From Chitinophagales bacterium (GTDB lineage: Bacteria; Bacteroidota; Bacteroidia; Chitinophagales; JADIYW01), in NCBI GenBank assembly GCA_023957235.1, contig JAMLHI010000007.1, forward strand, positions 124,001 to 188,000: 64,000 bases of DNA, in the 5' to 3' direction. Both the position numbers and the translations under genes were made by a program. The notes below the pieces were generated by a model, which did not search any database, had not been told where the DNA came from, and saw only the letters and a program-made list of their open reading frames with translations. Position 1 is the stretch's first letter, and every line of letters starts with the position of its first letter. Positions 54,493 through 63,360 of this stretch are shown here, in pieces.

Positions 54493-55974
54493 CTAATATT
54501 TGAAAAGTATGAATTGTAAATTTCGCTTTTGTTCACTTGGGATAATTATTTCCGTAGATGATATTTGCATTCCTTTTTGAGGGATAATTGCCAAATTTTC
54601 TTTTTTAGTATTTAATAAACTCTTACTTTTTGTCTTTCCTTCAGGGTTTAAATTATATTCAACAAAATTCCCATTGGAATAAACATCTTCATTAAATAGA
54701 AATTTGATAATATTATTAGATTCAAAAATGGAAAATGAAGAGTAAATGCCTCCATCATCTTCAGTAATCTGCACCTTAGGCATCACTATATTCCAATTAA
54801 GCACCCCTTTACCCGAAATAGATAATGCAGAAATATCAAAATAATGATTTTGAACATAGGTTTTTGTGTAATAATTATCTGCCATATTATAGTAAGGATA
54901 ATATCCGTTATATGGTGTCCCTCTCACGACTTTAGTATATTGATATTGACCTTCCAAAATAATTAAACATCCACTATCACTCTGCGGTATTAAATTTTTA
55001 GGTTTAATAATCATGGCCTGTTCTTTCCAATCTTTGGCTTTAAATGAACTCATATTACTCATTGCCAACTCATTAAATGCATACTTCAATTGTACACTTT
55101 CAGAAGGATTAACACCTGTACCTATCATGATCACTCCAATATCATCCCCATCATCAACACCCCTATAATTCACTACTGTGTATGCAATATTTGTCATATT
55201 ATCTATCTCAGTGATAATATTTTTAAATCTAAGCCGCTTTTCCTTTTCTATCACCTGCTGCTTGCCTATCTGAGAATTGGGGTTATAAATAAAAGTATAT
55301 AACTCATCATAAAGATAATCATTGGCATACGAGCCTCTAGTCTGATGAGCCATTACAGCATATATAACACCTTGATTATTAATTTTAAAACTTTTTAAAA
55401 CAATATCTTTTTGTTGATTTTCAAAAACACCACTGCCCATCTTTTCCAAATCTTCATTCAGAATATGATAGTCAATAGTCATGCCTTGCTTATCCTCTAA
55501 TATTTTGAAAAAAGCAAAATGCTTCAAATTGGTGGATTGTTTGAAATAATAAGGGGCAAACAGATTGGACTTGCCTCTGAAAATACTATCTAGCACTATC
55601 ACTTCTGCTGAAGTCTCCAAATAATCATTGATATATCTTACTTTCAAATATTGATAACCATCAACAATACTAGAATAGAAGACAACTCCTCCCCGCTCTC
55701 TAAGAAAAATAGCCTCTAATTTTGAATTTTTATCTTTTAATAAAATTTCCTTTTTAGCAACTGAACGCAATTGTTGATTAAATAGCTCTAATTCATTTTT
55801 TTCACCAATGACATAATGAACATATATACCATTGGAATTTTTGCCCAATATTTCATATTCAGGAAGCTTGGAAGAAAGTTTAACTGAGGGAGAAATAATA
55901 ATCTCTTGAGCTGTTAAACTATTGAAAACAGTATTACAAAATATTATTATTAAAACCATCCACCTATACCTCAT
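54493..55974 (-). CDS. Exported protein of unknown function
   Basis: I do not recognise this 493-residue protein. A signal peptide ends near LTAQE (about residue 23). The mature part is rich in beta strands that repeat at about 45-60 residues (for example YEILGKNSNGIYVHYV, AVIVFYSS-type strands, YAVMAHQ, GCLIILEGQY), suggesting a beta-propeller-like fold. A tyrosine-rich loop lies at about 370-390 (GTPYNGYYPYYN). No catalytic motif is seen. It follows the permease gene by three bases and precedes the DUF6427-like gene by three. Confidence 0.7.
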   Translation of the reverse strand: MRYRWMVLIIIFCNTVFNSLTAQEIIISPSVKLSSKLPEYEILGKNSNGIYVHYVIGEKNELELFNQQLRSVAKKEILLKDKNSKLEAIFLRERGGVVFYSSIVDGYQYLKVRYINDYLETSAEVIVLDSIFRGKSNLFAPYYFKQSTNLKHFAFFKILEDKQGMTIDYHILNEDLEKMGSGVFENQQKDIVLKSFKINNQGVIYAVMAHQTRGSYANDYLYDELYTFIYNPNSQIGKQQVIEKEKRLRFKNIITEIDNMTNIAYTVVNYRGVDDGDDIGVIMIGTGVNPSESVQLKYAFNELAMSNMSSFKAKDWKEQAMIIKPKNLIPQSDSGCLIILEGQYQYTKVVRGTPYNGYYPYYNMADNYYTKTYVQNHYFDISALSISGKGVLNWNIVMPKVQITEDDGGIYSSFSIFESNNIIKFLFNEDVYSNGNFVEYNLNPEGKTKSKSLLNTKKENLAIIPQKGMQISSTEIIIPSEQKRNLQFILFKY

Positions 55975-55977
55975 CTT

Positions 55978-57255
55978 CTATCTTTTTTGTCTTGGGTCTA
56001 AAGCATCTGTTAATCCTTCTCCCAAGAGATTGAATAAAGTAATCATAATAAATATAGCAAACCCTGGAGCTATTGCAAACCACCATGGAGCACTTCTTGA
56101 CAAGGATAATAATTTACCCCAAGTCAAAACCTCTGGTGGTATTCCTATTCCAATAAATGACAAAAAACTCTCAATTAATATTGCTGCAGCGATTCCAAAA
56201 GCCACAGCAATCAAAACTGGAGAAATAGCGTTGGGAATTGCATGTTTAAATAATGTTCTCAAATTTGAAAAGCCCAAAGCCTGAGCGGCTTCAATGTATT
56301 CAAGATTTCTTACTCTTAGCAACTCAGCTCTGATAAATCGTGCAATCTCTGTCCAAGAAGTAAGACCTATGACTGCCATTATTAACATCACAGATGGTTT
56401 GGCAATTGCTACTATTGCAATGATTAAAAACAATCCTGGAATAGACACCAAAACCTCTATTAATCGTTGAATCATAATATCTACAGGAATACTTACCTTA
56501 TGCGACAAATATTTTATCCTTTTAAATGGTCTGCTCAGAATCCAAATACTTCCCATAAACAACCCAAAAATGAAAATAGAAATAAGCAATTGAAATATAA
56601 ACAGGAAAAATGATTCTCCAATGGCTTTAGATAACAAATGAGTTCTAGATTGTAAACTATAGAAATAAGCAGGTATTAAGAGAATCAATAGCCATAATAC
56701 AGTTGCCCTACTCACTTTCAATCTTTCATCACCAAAATAACCTGCTAATGAACCTAATATTACACCTATCAATGTCGCAATAAACATGGAAACAAAACCT
56801 ACCATAAAAGCAATCCGAGTACCGTGTATCATTGCCGACATCACATCCCTTCCCAATGCCTCAGTACCCAGCCAATGCCTCCATCTTTTTGAATCTATAT
56901 CTTGTGGTTCGAAAGGGCTTGCAAACTGAGCATTTCTATAATCTTGAGTATTGGGAGAATAAGGTATCAAAGGGAAAATCACTGATTGATAATCTTGTTC
57001 AGCCCATTTGATATTATTCCATTTAGTTGGCCATTCTGAAATTCCTAATTTAACACCATAATCTCTTACTATAGGGAAATTCCATCCGCTCTCATCTTTA
57101 AAAGCCAAAGGTTTTTCATTTGCTATAAAGTCAGCAAAAACAGCAATAAGCATTAATAGCAACACTACCCATGCAGAAAAGACAGCCCTTTTATTCTTCT
57201 TAAACTGGCGTTTCACATAAGACCAGTAATCTTGTTTGAGTTGTACTGGTTCCAT
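55978..57255 (-). CDS. Peptide ABC transporter permease, DppC/OppC type
   Basis: A 425-residue permease with a cytoplasmic N-terminal helix (RQFKKNKRAVFSAWVVLLL), a long extracytoplasmic insert and the ABC-permease EAA-type loop EYIEAAQALGFSNLRTLFKHAIPN. It ends GEGLTDALDPRQKR, the usual DppC end. It is about 120 residues longer than E. coli DppC because of the N-terminal insert (about 45-130). Two bases separate it from the dppB-like gene. Confidence 0.92.
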   Translation of the reverse strand: MEPVQLKQDYWSYVKRQFKKNKRAVFSAWVVLLLMLIAVFADFIANEKPLAFKDESGWNFPIVRDYGVKLGISEWPTKWNNIKWAEQDYQSVIFPLIPYSPNTQDYRNAQFASPFEPQDIDSKRWRHWLGTEALGRDVMSAMIHGTRIAFMVGFVSMFIATLIGVILGSLAGYFGDERLKVSRATVLWLLILLIPAYFYSLQSRTHLLSKAIGESFFLFIFQLLISIFIFGLFMGSIWILSRPFKRIKYLSHKVSIPVDIMIQRLIEVLVSIPGLFLIIAIVAIAKPSVMLIMAVIGLTSWTEIARFIRAELLRVRNLEYIEAAQALGFSNLRTLFKHAIPNAISPVLIAVAFGIAAAILIESFLSFIGIGIPPEVLTWGKLLSLSRSAPWWFAIAPGFAIFIMITLFNLLGEGLTDALDPRQKR

Positions 57256-57257
57256 AT

Positions 57258-58670
57258 TTATTTTTTATTTGAATAAGAAATTCGTGGATCTACAATAGCA
57301 TAACAAATATCTGCCACCAAGTATCCCAGCATAGTAACCACTGCTGAAAACATTACAACAGTATAAACCATAGGATAGTTTCTTGCTGACAAAGCATCAA
57401 AAGCCAACTTGCCCATCCCTGGAATAGAAAATATAATTTCTAACACGATTGAACCACTTATTGCCATAGGAAACACACTCGCAAATAATGTAATAACAGG
57501 CAACAATGAGTTTTTAAATGCATGTTTCCATAAAACTGAGGTTTCTGAAACACCCTTTGCTCTTGATGTTCTTATATAATCTTGAGAAAGTGAATTAATC
57601 ATTGACCCTCTCATTTGTCTTGATACAAATGCTAAACCTCCATAAGTCCAACAAAATAAAGGCAATACCAAGTGGTGAATTTTGTCTATCAAAGGATCTC
57701 CTTCATCTCCTAAACCATAAGTTGGAAACCAATCAAAAAAATCTCCCCCACCAAAAAAAGTAATTAATAAAGTCGCTACCCAAAAGCTAGGCAATGAATA
57801 CAAAATAAATAACACTGTAGTGATTATCTGATCGGATAGATTACTTTTATTTTTTGCACTAAAAACACCAATTGGGATAGCTATCAAATAAGTAAGAATT
57901 ATAGACAATATACTGATAAGCAAAGTTTTACCTACAGCAGTCCAAACAGCTTCTTTCACTGGTCGTCCATCTTGATAGGAAATGCCAAAATCACCCACAA
58001 TAAACTTCGTAATCCAACGATGATATTGGTTTTGCGTACCATAAAAATGGAACTTAGGAATATAATTTTTATATGAAGTAGAATTAAGTATCATATCATT
58101 ATACGCATCTAAGGTATTTTGCATTTCATCATTAAGCTCTTTCATTGAAGGTGCAGAAGCGACATGTTCTTTCATCCTACCCAAAGCGCTTTGGACAAGA
58201 GAAGGTTGATATTGATTGAGTAAAGTAAAAATTTCATCGCGCATACCAATTTTAGCATCGGCATTTAAAGAGTCAACCTTCAAATCTGCTATCGCCAAAT
58301 CTAATTTCTGAATAGAATGATAATATTTTTGAATGTCATTCCAATTTCCATATAATTGAATTAATTGTTCCAAATTATCGTGATGAGGCTTTCTATATAT
58401 TTTATACAAAGTATCAGGAGTTGCAGCATTACTTAGACTTAGATAAAACACCGGCAAATCTAAACCCAATTCTCTCCTTTTATCTATATAGGACTGTTCT
58501 GAAGCAAGACGCGAAGAAGATTGGCCAATTTCTCCGGCACTTCCTCCCCCACCTAATATCTGTTCTACCGGGTCTCCTGGCACACTTACACTCAACATAA
58601 ATGTGATCAATGAAATCACAAATAATGTTGGAATAAATATGAATATCCTCTTAACAATATACTTTAGCAT
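57258..58670 (-). CDS. Peptide ABC transporter permease, DppB/OppB type
   Basis: A 470-residue permease starting MLKYIVKRIFIFIPTLFVIS, with the DppB end (YAIVDPRISYSNKK) and the permease loop DYIRTSRAKGVSETSVLWKH. A large extracytoplasmic helical insert (about 50-230), with many charged residues, lies between the first segment and the membrane core. E. coli DppB has only about 70 residues there. The insert may contact the binding protein or another partner. Confidence 0.92.
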   Translation of the reverse strand: MLKYIVKRIFIFIPTLFVISLITFMLSVSVPGDPVEQILGGGGSAGEIGQSSSRLASEQSYIDKRRELGLDLPVFYLSLSNAATPDTLYKIYRKPHHDNLEQLIQLYGNWNDIQKYYHSIQKLDLAIADLKVDSLNADAKIGMRDEIFTLLNQYQPSLVQSALGRMKEHVASAPSMKELNDEMQNTLDAYNDMILNSTSYKNYIPKFHFYGTQNQYHRWITKFIVGDFGISYQDGRPVKEAVWTAVGKTLLISILSIILTYLIAIPIGVFSAKNKSNLSDQIITTVLFILYSLPSFWVATLLITFFGGGDFFDWFPTYGLGDEGDPLIDKIHHLVLPLFCWTYGGLAFVSRQMRGSMINSLSQDYIRTSRAKGVSETSVLWKHAFKNSLLPVITLFASVFPMAISGSIVLEIIFSIPGMGKLAFDALSARNYPMVYTVVMFSAVVTMLGYLVADICYAIVDPRISYSNKK

Positions 58671-58679
58671 GCCATCAAT

Positions 58680-60440
58680 TTACTCATCACCTTTCACTCT
58701 AAAACCAGCTTCATAATAACCAGGATATATGGATGAAGCATGAATATTATCATATCGCTTATTAATTACGTTTCTAAATTTTTGTGTATTCAAAAAGATA
58801 TAAGGAACTTCATCATGAAGTATTTGCTGCCATTGATGATATAATACATTTCTTTTAGATTCATCCATTTCCTTACGTATATTACTTATCAGTTCATCTG
58901 TCTTACTATTGCCAAATCCAGTATAATTAGAACCTCCATTTCTAGATTCAGTATGCCATAATTGCTTAGGGTCATCAGAGCGAGGATCTGTCACCCAGCT
59001 ACCATAAAAAATTTGAATTTTCTGTTGTTTCAAATCTCCCAAATATTTTCCCCATTCTAAGCTTCTAATATCCAAAGCAATTCCTGCTTGTTTTAGCCAG
59101 TTTTGGAACATAAGGCCTACTGTTTCTCTTGATGAATTACCTTGATTATATGTAAAAGTTAATTTTAATGGCGTCTTTTGCCCGTCAATCACTTTATCAA
59201 GAATTCCATCTCCATCAGAATCTTTCCAGCCTGCTTCTGTCAATAACTTAGCAGCTTTTGCAACATCATAATCATACAATGGCAATTCTGAAGCATAAGC
59301 TCCTTTAAACTGTGGTAAAATAGGACCTACTACTCTACTACCCTTTCCATAGAGAATTTTCTCATTAATTTGATCAACATTTGTAAGAAAAGCTAATGCT
59401 TGGCGAACTTTAACATCTGAAAGTATTTTATCACGAACATTCAGACCTATATATTGAAATGCAAGCATTTCAGGCTCAGATTTATAGAAATTCTTTTTAA
59501 ACTTATCTGATTGATCTAAGTCTATATAATCTTTTACTGGTGTTACTTGCATAACATCTAGTTTTCCAGCTTTTAGAGCAGTCAAAGCTGTATTGAAATC
59601 GTTAATCACTTCATAAACCAACTTTTTAGGATGAACTTCAAAAAACATATTTACATCTTTCAGTTGATCACCCCACCAGTTATCTTTTCTCTCTAAAACA
59701 ACCCTTTGTTGAGTCTGCCAAATTGATAATTTATATGGTCCTGAACCTTGAATTTTATCTGGACTGCGACTAAATTCTTCAGAATTGAATGCATCAGCAA
59801 ATTTTTTAATTCTTGAATCATTTACCAGCGCATCAGTCACATGGGTAAAACTTTTCACTGGAAAATTGTTTAATATTTTCTCAGGATCAAAAATGTATTC
59901 TGGTAGGATTGTCAAATCGTAACCAATAATATCTTCTGCCAAAATGTAAACTTCTTTAGTTGTAACTGTCAATTTCAATGGTTCTTCATCATATAAAATT
60001 AAATCATCAACAAATTCAAAATAAGGTTTAGCAGCGTCTGAATTCACTTTTGGACACAACATTGCTTTCAATGAGAAAGCTACATCTTTGGCAGTTACTT
60101 GATCGCCATTATCCCATTTTGCTTCAGGTCTGATATGAAAAGTCAAAGAAATCCCCTTTTCAAGAGGAGTAATTTCAGGCAATGACTGAGCCAAAACAGG
60201 AACTAACTTCATCGTTTCAAAATCATATCTCAATAAACTCTGAAATATATTTAACTTGATTTGAGTCGCCTGTGCATCTGATGAAGTAAAAGGGTTTAGA
60301 TTTTCTGGCTCAGAAAGAGAATGAATCACTACTGTGCTTTGTTCCCCTTTTTTGTCGTTACTACTTGAACAAGACAAAACAAATAAGCCTACAATTGCAA
60401 TTGCAAACCAGAACGTTCTTTTTTTAAATTGCTGAAACAT
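58680..60440 (-). CDS. Peptide-binding lipoprotein, SBP family 5 (DppA/OppA type)
   Basis: A 586-residue extracellular solute-binding protein. The signal ends at a lipobox cysteine in LFVLSCSSS, so it is membrane-anchored. Family 5 motifs are visible: LNPFTSSDAQ, FHIRPEAKWDNGDQVTAKDVAFS, GSGPYKLSIWQ, and WKDSDGDGILDK with a Ca-binding-like DxDxDG. It heads the run dppA-dppB-dppC-unknown-DUF6427-dsbD. The ATPase for this importer is probably the fused protein at 26922-28703. Confidence 0.92.
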   Translation of the reverse strand: MFQQFKKRTFWFAIAIVGLFVLSCSSSNDKKGEQSTVVIHSLSEPENLNPFTSSDAQATQIKLNIFQSLLRYDFETMKLVPVLAQSLPEITPLEKGISLTFHIRPEAKWDNGDQVTAKDVAFSLKAMLCPKVNSDAAKPYFEFVDDLILYDEEPLKLTVTTKEVYILAEDIIGYDLTILPEYIFDPEKILNNFPVKSFTHVTDALVNDSRIKKFADAFNSEEFSRSPDKIQGSGPYKLSIWQTQQRVVLERKDNWWGDQLKDVNMFFEVHPKKLVYEVINDFNTALTALKAGKLDVMQVTPVKDYIDLDQSDKFKKNFYKSEPEMLAFQYIGLNVRDKILSDVKVRQALAFLTNVDQINEKILYGKGSRVVGPILPQFKGAYASELPLYDYDVAKAAKLLTEAGWKDSDGDGILDKVIDGQKTPLKLTFTYNQGNSSRETVGLMFQNWLKQAGIALDIRSLEWGKYLGDLKQQKIQIFYGSWVTDPRSDDPKQLWHTESRNGGSNYTGFGNSKTDELISNIRKEMDESKRNVLYHQWQQILHDEVPYIFLNTQKFRNVINKRYDNIHASSIYPGYYEAGFRVKGDE

Positions 60441-60763
60441 TGATTATTCTTCTTTATTTTAAAAATTGATTAGCGGTTAAAAATAGAACTATTTTGACAT
60501 AATGAGATAGAATATGAATTAGTAAATCAAAAAAATGAATTGTTATCAATCTATTATCAGTATTCTTAACAAGTATCAAATCTTCTCAAGCAATTTTTAT
60601 GAAAAATATATAATGGTTTTTAAACACACAATAATTATATGTTTCTTTTCTACCTTCCGAAAATCTAATTGCTAAAGTGTCAATGATGAAGAAAAAAATA
60701 AAAAAGAAATATTTTACCGATTCAATTACTTTTTTATATCTGTATAATTTTTTCATTATTAGG
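60441..60763. other. Gene-free divergent stretch between dppA-like and beta-helix genes
   Basis: AT-rich. It holds no clear promoter for the dppA-like gene. A 30-codon frame at 60683-60775 (basic then hydrophobic) is open but looks like chance. Confidence 0.4.
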
Positions 60764-60771
60764 TATTTTTG
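60764..60771 (+). promoter_or_regulatory. -7 box of the beta-helix gene
   Basis: TATTTTTG matches TAnnTTTG, 33 bases before the chosen ATG at 60805. No good TTG upstream. Confidence 0.35.
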
Positions 60772-60804
60772 TTAATTTGTTTGGCATTAAATTTTATAAG
60801 TAGA

Positions 60805-62058
60805 ATGAAAAGCACCTTTTTTTATATCCTAATTATTGTTGTAGTTAATTTTTCTGCTTGCAAACCTAAAGCAGGTAAAGACTTGTTGGTTTCAGATGAT
60901 TTCCAAAATGCTATTCAAGAAAGACTAGTCAATGCTCAGGATGGAGAGATAATTGAATTACCTGAAGGAAATTTTCAATTGACACAAACCTTATTTATTG
61001 AAGGAGTCAATAATGTCACCATTAAAGGGCAAGGAATTGACAAAACATTTCTTTCTTTTAAAAATCAAGAAGAAGGTTCTGAAGGATTCAATATCAGCAA
61101 TGTAAAAAATTTCAGTATGAGTGATTTTACAATTGAAGATGCCAAAGGTGATAATATCAAGATAAAAAGTGCTGATGGATTGGTGCTGAAAAACATCAAT
61201 AGTAGATGGACAGACGGAGCAAAAGAATCAAATGGTGCTTATGGACTTTACCCTGTAGAAAGCAAAGATGTACTTGTAGAGGACTGTGAAGTCAGCTATG
61301 CTTCAGATGCAGGAATTTATGTAGGACAATCTGTCAATGTTGTTGTCAGAAGATGTTATACTCATCATAATGTTGCAGGCATTGAAATTGAAAACTGTAT
61401 CAATTCAGATGTATATGAAAATAGGACAATTAATAATACTGGCGGAATTTTAGTATTTGACTTACCAGACTTACCACTTTCCAATGGTAGAAATTCTAGG
61501 ATATTTAATAATGAAATCCAAGAAAATAATCATAAAAATTTTGCTCCTAAAGGAAATATTGTTGCCACTGTGCCACCAGGAACAGGAATAATCGTATTAG
61601 CAACAGACAGTGTAGATATTTTCAACAACAAGATAATCAATCAGAAAAGCGTTGGAATAGCTATTGCAAGTTATCAGCTATTGCAAAAACCTTATAATGA
61701 TTCAACTTATGGGCCATATTCTTCTGCAATATCTATAAGAGACAACCAAATCAGTACTAATAAATTAATCGTTGATATGTCCACTGATCTTGGTAAACTA
61801 CTATTTGCTGTTTATCGTTTGCCAATGGATATTATTTATGATGGGATTGCTGACCCAAATCTTTTAGATGACAATGGGATATTGAAAGACGGACACCAAA
61901 TTTGTATAAGGAACAATGGCGACCAAATAAAATTTGGGAACCTCAATGCCGCCAAAATTGACAATCTAAAAGATATTTTGAAGTATTCCTCTACAGATAT
62001 TACTCCTTTTGATTGTAGTTTTAAGGGAATTACAGGTAAAAAAACACCCATCCAATAA
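60805..62058 (+). CDS. Parallel beta-helix lipoprotein (TIGR03805-type)
   Basis: A 417-residue lipoprotein with signal and lipobox cysteine in VNFSACKPK. The mature protein begins with a plug-like segment (AIQERLVNAQDGEIIELPEGNF) and continues as a right-handed parallel beta helix with about ten rungs (for example NVTIKGQGI, KNFSMSDFTIEDAKGDNI, DVLVEDCEVSYASDAGIYVG, SDVYENRTINNTGGILVF). I recall this family (TIGR03805) as a regular neighbour of the diheme cytochrome family encoded next. I chose the ATG at 60805, which starts a normal signal peptide. Function unknown; the fold suggests polysaccharide binding or cleavage. Confidence 0.82.
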   Translation: MKSTFFYILIIVVVNFSACKPKAGKDLLVSDDFQNAIQERLVNAQDGEIIELPEGNFQLTQTLFIEGVNNVTIKGQGIDKTFLSFKNQEEGSEGFNISNVKNFSMSDFTIEDAKGDNIKIKSADGLVLKNINSRWTDGAKESNGAYGLYPVESKDVLVEDCEVSYASDAGIYVGQSVNVVVRRCYTHHNVAGIEIENCINSDVYENRTINNTGGILVFDLPDLPLSNGRNSRIFNNEIQENNHKNFAPKGNIVATVPPGTGIIVLATDSVDIFNNKIINQKSVGIAIASYQLLQKPYNDSTYGPYSSAISIRDNQISTNKLIVDMSTDLGKLLFAVYRLPMDIIYDGIADPNLLDDNGILKDGHQICIRNNGDQIKFGNLNAAKIDNLKDILKYSSTDITPFDCSFKGITGKKTPIQ

Positions 62059-62061
62059 GTC

Positions 62062-63108
62062 ATGTTATTAAGAAAAACATATATTGTTCTGATATTTTCT
62101 ATTCTTTTAATAGCATGTAAAAGCCATTCAGAAGTACAATTGCCATCAAATCCCAAAGGATTCAATCTGCTATCAGAATATAAATTATTTGAAGGATTAT
62201 TATCTGATTTAAAACCAGTAAAAGGTGTCATTCCTTATGATATTAATAATCCATTATTCTCTGATTATGCTGAAAAAGCCCGATTTATATGGATGCCTGA
62301 AGGCAAAACTGCTTCTCCTAATGAAGATGGTAGCATTCAGTATCCTGATGGTACCATTTTAGTAAAAAATTTCTTTTTTACTCATGAGAACAAACGACAA
62401 ATAGTAGAAACAAGATTGCTAATAAAATTTAAGTCCAAATGGGAAGTTTATCCCTATGTTTGGAATAAAGAGCAAACAGATGCAGAAATCAAAAATGCTG
62501 GAGCTTTAGTTCCGGTTACATTTACTCATTTAAAAAAAGAAATATCTTTTAAATATTCCGTTCCCAATAAATTTCAATGTAAAAATTGCCACAATGCTGA
62601 TAATGTTTTACTTCCAATTGGGCCAAAAATTGCTCAGCTAAATAAATTATTTCCATACAATTCAGGGACAATCAACCAATTGGATTACTGGGAGGAAATT
62701 GGATATTTAGATTATCACCGCTCCCCTGAAACACCTATTATGACTTCATGGGAAAATACAAATATCAATATTGAACAACGGGCAAAAGCCTATCTAGATG
62801 GCAACTGCGCCCATTGTCACAACCCAAAAGGTTCCGCTAGTACATCAGGATTATTTCTACAATTTACAGAATTAAATCCCATGCGTTGGGGTATTTGTAA
62901 AACTCCTGTTGCAGCAGGAAGAGGCTCAGGTGGGAAAACATTTGACATTTCTCCACAACATCCAGAAGAATCTATTTTATTATATCGAATGAAATCTGAC
63001 GACCCTGGTGTCATGATGCCTGAAATAGGTCGAAAACTTGTTCATCAAGAGGCAGTTGACTTAATTTATAACTGGATAAAAAACATGGAAGAGACTCCTT
63101 GTAATTAA
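62062..63108 (+). CDS. Diheme c-type cytochrome lipoprotein (HNE_0200/SO_2930, TIGR03806-type)
   Basis: A 348-residue lipoprotein with signal and lipobox cysteine in LIACKSH. Two CxxCH heme sites are present: CKNCH at 173-177 and CAHCH at 249-253. A late MMPEIGRKLVH may supply an axial Met and His. The middle part (NPLFSDYAEKARFIWMPEGK, PDGTILVKNFFF) matches the family as I recall it. It lies three bases after the beta-helix gene, so the two are co-expressed and probably act together at the outer membrane. Confidence 0.82.
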   Translation: MLLRKTYIVLIFSILLIACKSHSEVQLPSNPKGFNLLSEYKLFEGLLSDLKPVKGVIPYDINNPLFSDYAEKARFIWMPEGKTASPNEDGSIQYPDGTILVKNFFFTHENKRQIVETRLLIKFKSKWEVYPYVWNKEQTDAEIKNAGALVPVTFTHLKKEISFKYSVPNKFQCKNCHNADNVLLPIGPKIAQLNKLFPYNSGTINQLDYWEEIGYLDYHRSPETPIMTSWENTNINIEQRAKAYLDGNCAHCHNPKGSASTSGLFLQFTELNPMRWGICKTPVAAGRGSGGKTFDISPQHPEESILLYRMKSDDPGVMMPEIGRKLVHQEAVDLIYNWIKNMEETPCN

Positions 63109-63324
63109 TCTTATTTGCACTTATATATCCCAAAACATTATACATATTTATTTTGTTATTAATCAACTATTTACTAATAACTGTTAGCTTAATAGAAAAC
63201 TAAAAATAAATTTCAATTGTCAGATTTTTCAATCTATAATATATAAAACTTAGGAAAGTCAATATTTCAAGCTTGCTTCTTAATCTATTTTCAAACAAAC
63301 TTCTATAAAACAAATTCACTAGTT

Positions 63325-63332
63325 TATATTTG
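63325..63332 (+). promoter_or_regulatory. -7 box of the NtrC-type gene
   Basis: TATATTTG matches TAnnTTTG and lies 28 bases before the ATG. No TTG at proper distance. Confidence 0.4.
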
Positions 63333-63360
63333 TCATTTTACTGCATTCAATTGGAGAATA

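Noticed and set aside
60683-60775. 30-codon frame before the beta-helix gene
   Set aside because: Poly-lysine and AT-driven residues; its stop overlaps the region just after the likely promoter box of the next gene, so it would mostly lie upstream of the transcript.
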